Of a stretch of DNA of 18,773 bases, positions 1-9,951 are shown one piece after another. Source of the DNA: Paramecium sonneborni (lineage: Eukaryota; Ciliophora; Oligohymenophorea; Peniculida; Parameciidae); contig CAJJDN010000201.1 of NCBI GenBank assembly GCA_905182985.1, positions 63,322-82,094 on the forward strand, given 5' to 3'. Under the pieces are notes generated by a model. The model was given only the letters and a program-made list of their open reading frames with translations. It had not been told where the DNA came from and ran no database searches. The translations under genes were made by a program, and so were the position numbers. Each line of letters begins with the position of its first letter. Position 1 is the first letter of the stretch.

Positions 1-66
1 ATTTAATATTAATAGAGATGAATGGGTAAAATTTTAGAAAAAAGTTACTTAAAGTTAAGAATTTGA

Positions 67-600
67 AGGATGGTCAGACAATTTAATCCAACTTATACAA
101 CAACAATAAAAAATAAGTAATTATTGTATATGAGCTATTTATTAATTCTTTTGATGTGCCTTTTTAAATGCTTAGTTTCAAGGAAAGCTATGTAGATAAA
201 CCATCTACTAACATCATCAAGTAGAAATAATAAAGAATAAATAAATTAATAAAAAAGGAAGTTAAATTATTAATATTTGTAAATTGATAAACCCCAGTTT
301 AGGGAATATAAAACAGGCTACTATTATTATAAAGTTAGTATTTTTGTAATTCTATAATGAATTGAAAATGATTTATTGGACCACTAACTTGTTACCTCAA
401 GTTAAACTAATTTGCTGAACTTAAGCCTAAATAATATTATGGTTATTATTTTGGTAGGTGATGCATCTATTAAAATAATGTAATTTTAGATATTTTATTA
501 GACTTTATAAGTAATTTATTCTAGAATTTTAAAAAATAAAAAAATAATTAAGTATTTATTTCATTAAAATAATTTGGGGGTATTTTTTTATTATTCAAGT
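67..600 (+). pseudogene. Protein-like open frame, unrecognised, probably a relic
   Basis: With TAA/TAG read as Gln, this frame is open from 67 to the TGA at 358-360 and again from 361 to the TGA at 601-603. The first part looks like protein: it starts MVRQFNPTYTTTIKNKQ, has a hydrophobic stretch (LLYMSYLLILLMCLFKCL) and ends in a Tyr/Lys-rich tail. An ATG at 22 lies in the same frame but is cut off by a TGA at 64-66. The second part contains ILVGDASIKIM at about 448-480, which only weakly resembles a GTPase P-loop. I do not recognise a family. The frame interruptions suggest a relic, and a chance open frame in A+T-rich DNA is also possible. Confidence 0.3.
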
Positions 601-686
601 TGATAACAATATCCAATTAACTTGATGAAAAATGTTATCCTAAAGTTAAGGAAAATATACACTTAAATTAAAAATTCTTTAAGTGA

Positions 687-1900
687 TATTGCCCGTTTAC
701 TAAAGCACAGCAATTCTTCAAACTTAGTTAGATATTTGCTATTAAAAATTTGTATATTAATATCATCATTTTAAGAAAATTTTTTTAACAAATTAAAATT
801 TTCATAGGTGATCCAATGCCGAATGAACAAAGCATCCTCATTAATTTGATAAAGCAGACAAATGGTTTAGGAAGGTACATCGCCATCCCACATCTCTTAA
901 ATTGTAGCAGAAGTTATAATTTTATTTATTATCAACATATACACCATCATATAAATACCTATGGGTAATTTTCGAGTCAGATGCAATTCTTTTGTACTTT
1001 AGGCACTCCGAGTACCACTACTGATGAACAAACCTATCTAGAAAAATCCTGTTGCTTTGTATATATTTAAATCTGTTTCACTTTCTTTTTCAATAAATTG
1101 TAGTTTTGAGAAAGAAAAATGTAATTCCAAGAATAATTTTATAAGCAGTAACTTTTGCTTTGCTATTAATCATCAGCTTTTAAATAACTAAGAAAATTAA
1201 TAATAATAATAATTATAATAGATTTAACACACATTAGAGGATATCAGAAGAGGACAATTTGAAGACTTTTGTTCATACCTATGAATACAAAATTACTTGA
1301 TAAGAAGGATTAACGAATCATACATTACTGTACAAACATGAAGAAAATTATACAACCACTTAAATTAGTTAGAAAGATATTAATATTTTTATTCAGCTAC
1401 TCCTATTGATACTTTAATTGCTAAATAATTTTTAATCTTAATTCCATTTTTAATTACTGCTAAAATATCTTATAAGCTATATTTAAGTAACCGTTCCTGG
1501 CATAATTTAGAGAAATGTTATAATTACACTAATTACTCCCTGTGCTTTTAATTTATTCCACATCAAGTTAACCAATAAGATATTATACTCTATGATTTTG
1601 GCAGCAGTCAAATAGATGCACGATGATTAGTTTCATCACCCTCTTTTGAATTAGGTCTTTACTAAATAATGTTTTAACATTTTAAATAAGTGAAATTTAT
1701 ACTGCAATTTTTATTTTATAATTGAGAAAAACTTAAAAAAATTTGAAAGCAAATTCAACAAGAAATTATTGGCATTGAAGGTCTCTTAGTAAGAACCCAG
1801 AATAATTTACTTTCTTTGTTAAAGAGTTAAGGGTTAATTTAGGTCATAATATCATAATAGAAGTGCTACTTAATTTATCCATATATACACTTTGTTAAAA
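687..1900 (+). pseudogene. Decayed coding region, unrecognised product
   Basis: Two overlapping plus-strand frames carry protein-like sequence under the ciliate code. The frame 687-1109 is open for 140 codons and includes KIFIGDPMPNEQSILINLIK. The frame starting at 850 is open to the TGA at 1282-1284 and ends with a poly-Gln stretch followed by HTLEDIRRGQFEDFCSYL. That second frame continues past TGAs at 1282, 1339, 1624, 1723 and 1744 with more protein-like text, for example YSATPIDTLIAKQFLILIPF near 1390-1450 and EIIGIEGLLVRTQNNLLSLL near 1760-1820. The switch of best frame and the repeated TGAs point to an old gene with at least one frameshift. The same frame stays open to 2247, but beyond about 1900 it overlaps the tail of the minus-strand cysteine-rich relic. 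No family was recognised. Confidence 0.4.
1198..1212 (+). repeat. TAA trinucleotide repeat, reads as poly-Gln
   Basis: Five tandem TAA units, followed by TTA TAA TAG, read as a glutamine-rich run (QQQQQLQQ) in the frame that opens at 850. In a standard-code organism this would be a string of stops. Its position inside a protein-like frame supports the reassigned Gln code. Confidence 0.7.
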
Positions 1901-3001
1901 TTTAGTAGGATTTTTCCTTACTACTTAGATACTCAAATGAATAGTTTATTATTATGAATGGTGTTTTACATTAATAATTTATACCAAGACATTTTTGTGC
2001 AATTATTATTCAATTTATTATCCCATACTTAATACTGAAAATTAAATCCTGGAAACATTCTTCAAATACACCATAACATCTTATTGTTTAATTATTGTTT
2101 CAAGATACTATTTACAAATATAAATACATTTCATTTTCAACAATTTTACAATCAATAAATAATCTAGCCTCTCCATTAGTCATACAATTCATATAAGTGT
2201 ATAGGTTTAATCATAGATATCTTGAATTCTTAATAAATCTTATTTGATCTAGAAGCCACAATTATTATATTTTGAGATGACAACAGCATCTGCAGTCAAA
2301 ATTTTAGGATTTTCTAACGTGTTTTTCTCTAAAGAGGGATCATCTATTGCGTATCTATTTAATAATTTAATCAGATTATATATTATTAATAAAAGTAAAA
2401 GATGAAATTATGATTTGATCAAATTTAAAAAAGTTTAGGTTAATTGGATTTTTAATGAAATAATGTTGGAACGAGATAATTGATAAAATTAAAAGAGAAA
2501 TCATTCATTTCAAATGATTTACTCAAGTAATAGATTAAATTATTAGTTAAATTATCAATTTTGATTACTGATGATTGACTCACTAATTTACTAGCAATTG
2601 TAAATTAATTTCTAAAGTCAATTATAATTCTCACAAAACTTTTCTTATTTAAGTCAAAATAACAGCATTTGTTTTATTTTAATTGAATACTATGATTAAA
2701 ATAATTTAATTATCAAGGACATCAATTATCTAAGTTAATAAGGATTGAATAAGATCAATCCCTTTAAACTTAATAAAACTATATACTTTAGCTATTCAAA
2801 ATATGTATAAAAATAGTAAATATAATGATCCTTCTAATTTAAGGGAACTAATTTTATATTATCTCAAATAGGGAGAGTAGAATTATAACAGAGAAGAAAG
2901 GATATTTAAAAATTAAAATAAGATTTGATAGGAAAGATTTTTAAGAATTACAAAAAGATTTAGAATATGATTGAGTAAGAATAGTGAGACACAAGATGTC
3001 A

Positions 3002-3075
3002 TAAATAAAATATTAGTATTATGAATAATAATAAATAAATAATATAAGAATAAGATGATATAATTGGAATAAAAA
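3002..3075 (-). other. Predicted membrane segment of the cysteine-rich relic
   Basis: In the minus-strand frame 3241-3002 the last 25 or so residues are almost purely hydrophobic (FLVIFIPIISSYSYIIYLLL and onward, ending in ILIFYL before a TGA at 3001-2999). This fits the multi-span membrane region that follows the Cys-rich repeats in this protein type. A+T-rich DNA easily encodes Phe/Leu/Ile, so the exact span is uncertain. Confidence 0.5.
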
Positions 3076-3307
3076 TTACAAGAAAGACAATAACCTTAGA
3101 ATAGAAGAGAAATTCTTGTTAAATAAAAGTGAGGATTGAAAAATTATATAACAGGGATTGATTAAATATCTGGTTATATTAACAGTGTTGCGTTAAATTA
3201 AAAAGGTTATTCAGGAATTAAATTTCATACATATTATTCTCTCAGGATTGATAATACTTCATTTGATTCATACTACTACCTGAGTACTCTAGATTATATA
3301 GATAATG

Positions 3308-4408
3308 ACAACCATCTCCATCATTTAGATTATAATCATCACACTACTAATCAGATCTAAAACACATTGCATCATAATTTATAAATTTGATTGCAATTTA
3401 CAAGTAATACAATTCAAATCGCATTATAAACATTTAATATCTACAGGATAGTAACCATCAATGCTACATTGATCTTATCTACACTTAAGCATTAAATAAA
3501 ATCTTAACCACATCTCTTACAAATTGAATAGAGTTAAATTCCACAAACATAACCATCCTATATTTTGCAATCGATGTATCCATTTCCTCTTTTAAAATTA
3601 CATTCTTCTTCTAGTAGATTATATATTTACCTTAGTGATAGACAGCACAACTATATTTTTTAATATTGAGTTCTATATCACATTTTTCATGATAAATTAA
3701 TTCACAATTAGAGCATCTATCATAGTTGTCCGAGTTATAATTTATTTTAATAAGAGATACTCTACCATCATCACATTATTCATTACCTGCGATTAAAGAA
3801 TCTACAGAGATAGTTTTACATCCCAAATCTCTTAATATTCATTTTATACAATACCTCTTTATTCATATTTGACAACTTGAATAACAAGAAAGTCTACATA
3901 GATTATTACAATTATCATCATTGATAAGATTTTAGTCATCACATTATTCAAATCCTTCAATTATTCCATTTCCACATTTTATTGGATAAATTGTATTAGA
4001 TGATTAACTTTCATCAAAGTTGTATTAAATATGTTTAGGAAAAAATTCTTTCATCACTACACTATCAATGAAGTATTCATTATTTTAATTGATAGAATCT
4101 TCACAGACATTTTGGCAAAAATAGATATATTCATTTAAATAATATCCATAATTACATTACAGGCAAGGATGTTATAGTAAATTGTACATGTTTATTAAAT
4201 AAAATCTATATCTTATGCTAATTTATATTCAACTATGTTTATTTGTATTCCCCAAAACTCTTGTAATGGTTTTGTTTCAGTAAAGCAGTAACCAAATAAA
4301 CAATCAGTCAGTTCTCTTCACATTGGTATCTACAATTAAAACATCCATCAAAAGGATCATTGTTACCATTATCACATTTTCGTCTCCAACAATTATTTTA
4401 TCACCACA
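3308..4408 (-). repeat. Degenerate cysteine-rich repeat array (DUF4215-like modules)
   Basis: At least four copies of a Cys-rich module lie in this stretch, beginning near 4408, 3976, 3780 and 3343 on the minus strand. Each has an acidic core of the type E.CDD.N followed by a Cys after a short loop. Between modules, pairs of CxxC-like motifs occur (for example CLQCNYGYYLNE near 4160 and CLQCDLNCITCK near 3425). The copies have diverged strongly and are split among all three frames, so the array is visible only by protein pattern, not as DNA repeats. Confidence 0.75.
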
Positions 4409-5059
4409 AATTAGAATGCAAGCATTTCTTCCAGTCTCAGTTCGCAATTAGAAAATCCAACTACAACCATAACCTAAATTCTGCAAAATCCATGTTCATG
4501 AACATTTTAACATGTAATCTCCATAGACTATTTCTTATTTATTGGTATTTTTCTACTTTAATTATATTAAATTAATAATTATTAGGTCATATTGATCTTC
4601 TATATTTGGATTATTTCTAAAATTTAAATACTGCATTAACATTACAAATGGTCCTCCAAATATTCTTTTATTCGAAAAAATAGCTAAAATAAATATTATC
4701 ACCATTTTAGAAACAATATTGATTATTATTTGTTGTTGATTTCATTTAAAATATAGCATTCGTAAAGTTTTTTGTTGTTGAATAAAATTCTCTACCAATT
4801 TTTAAATTGCTATTCTTTTAAAGAATATCAATATTACTTAAGCAACTAGTTCCATATACTATTGTGTAATTTGGGCATTAATCCTTTAAGTCTTAATCAT
4901 TATTACATTTATTTTTACATCCTCTCCTAAGTTTACTTAAGTATGGTTTATCTCTTTATAATTTCTTTGCTAAAATTTTTAAATACTCAATCAATAACTT
5001 TTTCTAATATTTTCAGGCTTTAGGTTTATCGACTTATAAATCTATTCAATTTCACTCAA

Positions 5060-6516
5060 TCATAGTTCTTTATTCATAAATATCTTCTTATTTATTTGGG
5101 TTTTCATGCTCTTTAAATTGAAGTATCTTAGAATTTGAAAAACTAAAAGTTCATCAATTTAAAGGATTTTTCTAAATATATATTTAAGACTTATTGCTAA
5201 TTTGCGATTAGAATTTTTGATTTTCTTCACACTCTAAAAATGGAATCATAAAATACTTCAATTGTATCCTAAAATATGGAATTAAAGAAGTCCTTTCAAT
5301 CATTCTGACATATTAACAGACTAAACAAATTTAAATAACTAATGATTAGTTGATAATCAATTAAGTCAATGAAATTTATAAAGTATTTAAATTATTATAG
5401 ATATTGAGATTCCAAGCCATTCCTTTTCTGAATATTACCGTTATCTGATATTTTAGCTAAGAACTTATTAATCAAGAAGTCTTTTTAAATTTGGGTATGA
5501 TCATGACTTTGAATTAGGTTTCTCTATTATTATACTAACAACCTTTTTAACTGTATAATGCTTAAATTGAAATTAATATTAATAAGCAAGTAGTATTAAA
5601 ATCCAAGTTCTAATAAAATATAATTTAATGTTTTTGTGAGTTCATTAAATTCATTTGAAAAATTAAAATTTACTTGATCTTGAATGTGTGCTTTGCAGAA
5701 ATTGAAATTAATAGGATTAGGATTATTTTTGAAATAAAATTGTGGAGGATCCACTATTTTTGGTGACTATTACTAGTTTGATTATGAAACTTCGATTTTT
5801 AAAACATTTGATCTGCTGTCGCTTCTTCACATTATAAATTGATATCAAGTTTAAATTTTGGAGGTATGTTTAAAGATTAAATTTGATTTTTACAATAATT
5901 CGTTATTTATAGAGGATTGATGATTAGAATATTAATAATGAGTTTATCATATATGTTGATAAAGTCCTAGTTCATAAATACAAATACAAAAGTGACAATA
6001 GTTCAACAAATTTGGTGATTCCGTGATTCCATTTGATTTAGTTGTAGAATATCTGAGTACTTCATCAACAATAATGATGAAAAGTATAAAAGGTAGACGG
6101 TGGTGTATTTCTGAGTTTACGCAATTCCTGCAATTAATATTATTGCTTTAACTAAGTTTTACTTTTTGTAAATATTTAACAAAAGGTATTTTAGTATTCA
6201 AATTTTGGAAGAATGGTATCATAATGGCAATTCAATTACAGAAAATAGAAATACATGTGGTAATTATTAAATAAATTAATTAAAAGGCTTCACATATATC
6301 TCCTATAATATTAGACTATAAAATAATTCTAATCAATTTACTCTTTAAATATTGATGAAAAAAGTTAAACTTATTTGTTATTATAACACCGCCAAAAGCT
6401 TTAGTATTTTTATCAAGTTTAATTAAATGATTTATTGATGTTGCAATAGAAATAATATAAATGAAAAATTTATTTTCATTATTAATTTAGCTATGAGTAA
6501 CTTTTAAAGTATAAAT
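5060..6516 (-). pseudogene. Decayed coding region, unrecognised product
   Basis: One minus-strand frame carries protein-like sequence from 6516 to about 5130 under the ciliate code. It is open without TGA for 176 codons from 5826 to 5296, including SPKIVDPPQFYFKNNPNPIN and a Gln/Lys-rich helical part (LKRLLVQQQRNLIQSHDHTQ). Upstream in the same frame is KLDKNTKAFGGVIITNKF (near 6420). TGAs interrupt at 6174, 5889, 5847, 5829, 5298 and 5232 (first base on the minus strand). Below 5150 the sense seems to continue in shifted frames (HENPNKQEDIYEQRTMIE) toward the cysteine-rich relic, so the two could be parts of one gene. I do not recognise the family. Confidence 0.42.
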
Positions 6517-6609
6517 TCATAATTGTTTTACATAAGTTCTTAGAATTATAGTTTTAATAAAAGGTAAAATATAAACTAGGAGGTGGACAATAATTATGTA
6601 TCTATTTGA

Positions 6610-7462
6610 TTTCAATTTCTAACTTATTAATTACTGAATGAAAAAGTTAAGGTTACTAAAAATTCTCTTCTAATTTAGAATTATGAAATTGAAGCTTTGA
6701 AAGCGATTCTTGCTTAGCTTAATAGGAATCAGTTTAAAATATCTACCGTGAAAAGGACGTCTAGGAATGAGAAATATATACTTTTATTAACTAAAGTAAC
6801 AACATTAAGGCTAGATAAAATATATTTTTGCTGATGATGATATAAATAGTATAAAATTTTAAAGTTCATTTAATTAGTGAACAAACAGAAATTGTCTCAG
6901 ATTTATAGGATTCATTATTTTTCTTATTATATATTTTGGACCCTAAAAATCTTATATATATAACAAATTATTAGTATATATAAATTAATTTAGGGTATAT
7001 ATGTTTTTATAATTTATTAAAATGATTCATTAATAAATATAAGATATGGAAATTTATAAATTGAAATGAAAAAAAGTTTAAAGGATTTAAATTTAAATTT
7101 TAGTTCAAAACTATTTGAAGAGGTTTCTTAAATAATATTTAAAGAAAAAAAAAAATTCTATCCTCACTTTGAAAAAAATAGATTATTGCAAGAATATAAT
7201 TAGCGTATGAACAGGTGATTTAATGTTCAGAAGATATAATAAATGATAAATAAAAATAATTTTCAGAAGTTGAAAACCAATTATATTCCAAAGGAAAAAT
7301 GTGGTTGAGTCATATATTAAATTTTAATTCAAAGAAATTTTTTATGTATTTTCTAATCTCATAGTATTTTTAAGTATGATAATAATAAGATTAAAAGAAC
7401 TTATAAACAATTCAGAATAAAAAAATATATCTAATATTTAAATTGCTTACATTAATATATTT
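6610..7462 (+). pseudogene. Decayed coding region, unrecognised product
   Basis: The plus-strand frame beginning at 6610 reads as protein to three consecutive TGAs at 6832-6840 and includes NYEIEALKAILAQLNRNQFK. At the triple TGA a one-base shift gives FADDDINSIKFQSSFNQ, which looks like the true continuation, so a frameshift probably lies there. The original frame reopens at 6841 and runs to a TGA at 7216, with a good helical stretch from an ATG at 7066 (MKKSLKDLNLNFSSKLFEEV), then continues past a TGA at 7309 to 7462. The antisense frame is also open here, which weakens the case in the stretch 6840-7020. No family recognised. Confidence 0.38.
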
Positions 7463-7772
7463 GATATCTTAATTTATTTCTTATATATTTTCATAAATGG
7501 TTCTCTGGTTAATGAAACTTTAAATCCTAATTTATAATATTTGTCCAATAACTTATAAAAATAATTACAATATTGAATTAGGTTTTAAGAAATATTCTTA
7601 ATTTTAGCTACTTTTTCATAATAAAATTAAGTTAATATATATAGTTTAGGTAAACAAAAATATTGAGGGATTTAACTATTGAATTTATGAAAAAATAAAT
7701 CAATTAATTAATTTTGTTTGGAATTAATCATTTTAAAATTTTTTTATGCAATATGGGAATATCTATGTCAAA
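7463..7772. other. A+T-rich stretch without a supported gene
   Basis: Between the plus-strand relic and the 3' end of the H2B-like gene I see only A+T-rich sequence with many TGAs in the frames checked. It presumably contains the H2B-like gene's 3' untranslated region, but I could not identify a processing signal. Confidence 0.4.
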
Positions 7773-8099
7773 TCAATAGTTTCTATATCTTTAAACTTCT
7801 AATGCACCTTCACAGACAACATGCCTAGCCAAATCTCCTGAAAATAATAATCTAACTGCTGTGAGAATTTCTCTTGCATGAAAAGTTTTCATGTTATTTA
7901 ATTTAATTAAGATGCTGACTTCTTACATAATTTTTTCGACAATATCAAAAATGATTTCATTTACAACTTTCAAGGCTTTTTTGGAAATAAAGACTTAAGG
8001 ATGAATAGTTTTTAGGACTTTATAAATGTGGCTCATAAATGTTTATTTATTTTATTTTTTTGATCTTTTATTTTTAAGAGATTTTAGAAGGTTGTGCAT
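7773..8099 (-). CDS. Divergent histone H2B-like protein, apparently intact
   Basis: The frame runs from ATG (8099-8097) to TGA (7775-7773): 108 residues under the ciliate code, with five in-frame TAA codons read as Gln. The match to H2B is ungapped: a short Lys/Arg-rich tail, then IYKVLKTIHPQVFISKKAL (alpha-1 and loop), NEIIFDIVEKIMQE (alpha-2), FHAREILTAVRLLFSGDLAR (alpha-3) and HVVCEGALEVQRYRNY (alpha-C), with the stop where H2Bs end. Canonical H2B reads HPD.[24 protein letters not shown] and SEG.KAVTKY at these places. H2B pairs with H2A in the nucleosome. Oddities: very high divergence for a histone, the basic NKR.T loop replaced by NNMKT, and the ubiquitinated lysine of VTKY replaced by Arg (VQRY). 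It could be a fast-evolving variant or a dead copy that has kept its frame; the intact frame and exact end favour the first. A TGA lies just upstream in frame, so this ATG is the first possible start. Confidence 0.88.
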
Positions 8100-8392
8100 T
8101 TGTAATTTTAAGTGGTGTCTATTTCATATATTGAACTTATAATATATTAAAATAATTAATATTATTTATTTTTAATATTTTTTAAAGTCAATTGTATTAT
8201 CATAAATTTCATACAAGGATGGTCATTAAGTGGTTTGAAAAAATGAAGCGAATTATTATTGTTTTTTAAATCTCAAAATAGAATTGATAATATTAAATGG
8301 ATTCTTTGAGTATTTTAAAAAATAAATAACTTCTGTTTTTATGAAACGATTATCTAATAACATGTTTATGTTTCTTTGATTTAGTAATAATC
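8100..8392. promoter_or_regulatory. Presumed shared upstream region of a divergent gene pair
   Basis: This 293-base gap separates the ATG of the H2B-like gene from the ATG at 8393 of the open frame on the other strand. If both are genes, their promoters lie here. I see A+T-rich sequence with TATA-like strings but nothing specific enough to call. A short plus-strand protein-like frame (MVIKWFEKMKRIIIVFQI from 8220) also occurs in it, so it may not be purely regulatory. Confidence 0.25.
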
Positions 8393-8752
8393 ATGATATA
8401 AAATTATGAAGAATTTTTCGATTATTTAATAAACTTTCTCAGTCATTTGAAATCTATAATAACTTAAGAAATATATAGAGTATGTTGTTGGGAGAAAGGA
8501 AAAATGAGAAATAAAACAAAAAGTTTTAAAAAATTGATATCCAATATTGATAAAGGGATTTTGATTGTAAGACTGTATTAATAAATAGAAGATACTTTGA
8601 AAATTGAAAAAATAATTCATCAAAGGTTCTTGATAAATTCATTGTAAATATTTTATAATAATTATGTTTTTAATAAGATTAAAAGATTAGAGTATCTTTA
8701 TTTAAGCTATTATGCATTAAAATAAAAAAAAAGAAAATCAACAACTACATGA
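8345..8752 (+). CDS. Small open frame divergent from the H2B-like gene, unknown function
   Basis: Under the ciliate code this frame is open from just after a TGA at 8342 to a TGA at 8750-8752. From the first ATG (8393) it gives 119 residues, starting MIQNYEEFFDYLINFLSHLK, with a helical middle (KGILIVRLYQQIEDTLKIEK) and a basic C-terminus ending LKQKKRKSTTT. Amino-acid use is balanced, with charged residues spaced as in helices, unlike random A+T-rich translation. It is transcribed away from the H2B-like gene, an arrangement seen for H2A-H2B pairs, but I could not align it with H2A: the acidic-patch and loop motifs are absent. A further protein-like stretch in the next frame reaches about 8877 (LHEIHRIRSKQIVINQIKQN), so it may be a truncated remnant of a longer gene. 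Confidence 0.45.
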
Positions 8753-8877
8753 AATTCACCGAATAAGAAGCAAACAAATTGTAATAAATTAGATAAAGTA
8801 AAACAAAAAAGTGTAGTGTAATAACATCAAAAAATATTTAATGAAAAGAATACTTTTAAGAATTATTAAATTTTGAA

Positions 8878-9379
8878 AACGATAATTATTAAATTAAACA
8901 TGAATAATGTTAAACTGTTTACTTTTGAGTAAATTGTTAGAATTCAAAAATATTAATTTCATCTTCTTAAGAAAAAATTACAATTGTGAATTGAATTATA
9001 TCACTAATTTAACAATTGATTGTTTATAGGAAGTTTCAATTAATTTAACTTCACAAGTTTATCAAAGCAATTAGAAAAGTTTATCTAATCTTTATATATG
9101 TTATTATAAATAATTATATTTAATATTTAATTTATATTTATAATCAATAACATATTAATGCTACTTTATTCTAAATATAATTTATCAATAGAAATAAAAA
9201 TTGTTAAATTCAGTAATTTTAAAACAAAAAAAATTGAATAAATAAAAAGAAGAATTGGTAAGTAGTATTTGTCCATCCTGTTTTGCTATTCACTTTTTAT
9301 TTTAAGATTTTTTCATCAATGTAAATTACTATAATTTATACAGAATGAAATCTTTACACTTTTTAGCATTTTTCATTGA
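8878..9379. other. A+T-rich stretch without a supported gene
   Basis: I see no convincing coding frame, RNA gene or repeat in this stretch. TGAs occur often in the frames examined on the plus strand. Confidence 0.4.
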
Positions 9380-9900
9380 ACTATCATATATAAACAATAT
9401 CCTAAAATTTTATAATTTTCTAATAGTTATAGATTTGAAAATTATAAAATAAGTGGTGGTTATAATTATTGTCTTTGTGAATAAACAATTCCAAAGACTG
9501 GTTTAGCATTTGATCAACAATAAGTTTGAATTTTTAAAGAAATTGCTGATATTAATCTTAGATTTCTCTCCTCAGGTTTTTATCTAATCTTAATTATTAA
9601 TATATACAATATGTTCCAAATATATGATATGCTTGAGAACTCGATTTTTAGAGTGAATTATTTAAAATGATCCTCTTTTTGAGTAAATATATTTTTAATT
9701 TATTTGTAGTAGCTAAATTAATATATATCTAACAGCCAAATATAAAATCTGTTTTTGCATAAACTAAATTCATTCTAAAATTGACTCTTGTTCCAAACTA
9801 GAAAATAAAGTAATATTATCATCATATTCAAATCAGTAAATAATTTAAATTAAAAGGTTTTAGAATTGTAAATCAAGACTTTTTTAAAATTATAAAAAAA
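9380..9900 (+). pseudogene. Short decayed coding region, unrecognised product
   Basis: The plus-strand frame 9380-9670, interrupted once by a TGA at 9527, reads SNSYRFENYKISGGYNYCLC and then EQTIPKTGLAFDQQQV before the TGA, and IFKEIADINLRFLSSGF after it. The Gly-Gly, Cys-x-Cys and Pro-Lys-Thr-Gly elements are uncommon in chance A+T-rich frames. A later frame from about 9783 (SCSKLENKVILSSYSNQQII) may be a shifted continuation and runs to about 10022, where it overlaps the opposite-strand relic. No family recognised. Confidence 0.33.
9407..9450. repeat. Perfect 14-bp inverted repeat (hairpin)
   Basis: The arms 9407-9420 (ATTTTATAATTTTC) and 9437-9450 (GAAAATTATAAAAT) are exact reverse complements with a 16-base loop. 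It lies inside the plus-strand relic 9380-9900. In such A+T-rich DNA a chance origin is quite possible. Confidence 0.85.
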
Positions 9901-9951
9901 TCTAAAGATTTTTTTGTGGTTCTGTCTTAAATTTTCTTTAAAAGCAATCAT

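Larger units (their letters stand above)
2180..5030 (-). pseudogene. Broken cysteine-rich membrane protein with DUF4215-type repeats
   Basis: Read on the minus strand with TAA/TAG as Gln, this is a large surface-type protein. The N-terminal part (about 5028-4590) holds CPNYTIVYGTSC and a Cys-containing, presumably extracellular segment. Then come at least four DUF4215-like modules with the signature CG(D/N)xI..G.E.CDDxN...D.C: CGDKIIVGDEKCDNGN (from 4408), CGNGIIEGFEQCDDQN (from 3976), GNEQCDDG (near 3780) and EQ-type QQCDDYNLNDGDGC (near 3340). Long hydrophobic stretches follow (about 3075-3002 and 2400-2350), then a probable cytoplasmic tail. Such Cys-rich membrane proteins are abundant in Paramecium and Tetrahymena. 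The gene is dead: in-frame TGAs (4310-4308, 3866-3864, 3841-3839, 3244-3242 and more), frame changes near 4300, 3620, 3480 and 3370, and conserved cysteines replaced by Tyr or other residues. Family assignment is firm; exact ends are not. Confidence 0.82.

Noticed and set aside
448..480. ILVGDASIKIM resembling a Rab/Ras P-loop
   Set aside because: The essential GK(S/T) is missing and no switch, DxxG or NKxD motif was found nearby in any frame I read.
1591..1610. YDFGSSQ resembling the DFG motif of DYRK-type kinases, and LGTPST near 1000 resembling CDK-type kinases
   Set aside because: The two motifs are in the wrong order and different frames, and no HRD catalytic loop or glycine loop was seen.
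4360..4575. 71-residue plus-strand standard-code frame
   Set aside because: It is the antisense shadow of the cysteine-rich relic; its His/Phe-rich text is what antisense of a Cys/Asn-rich sequence gives.
8426..8623. 65-residue minus-strand standard-code frame
   Set aside because: Antisense shadow of the plus-strand open frame 8345-8752, with low-complexity Phe/Tyr/Ser content.
8393..8752. H2A as partner of the H2B-like gene
   Set aside because: None of the H2A landmarks (AGLQFPVGR-type start, acidic patch, RHLQLAIRND helix) can be found in the product.
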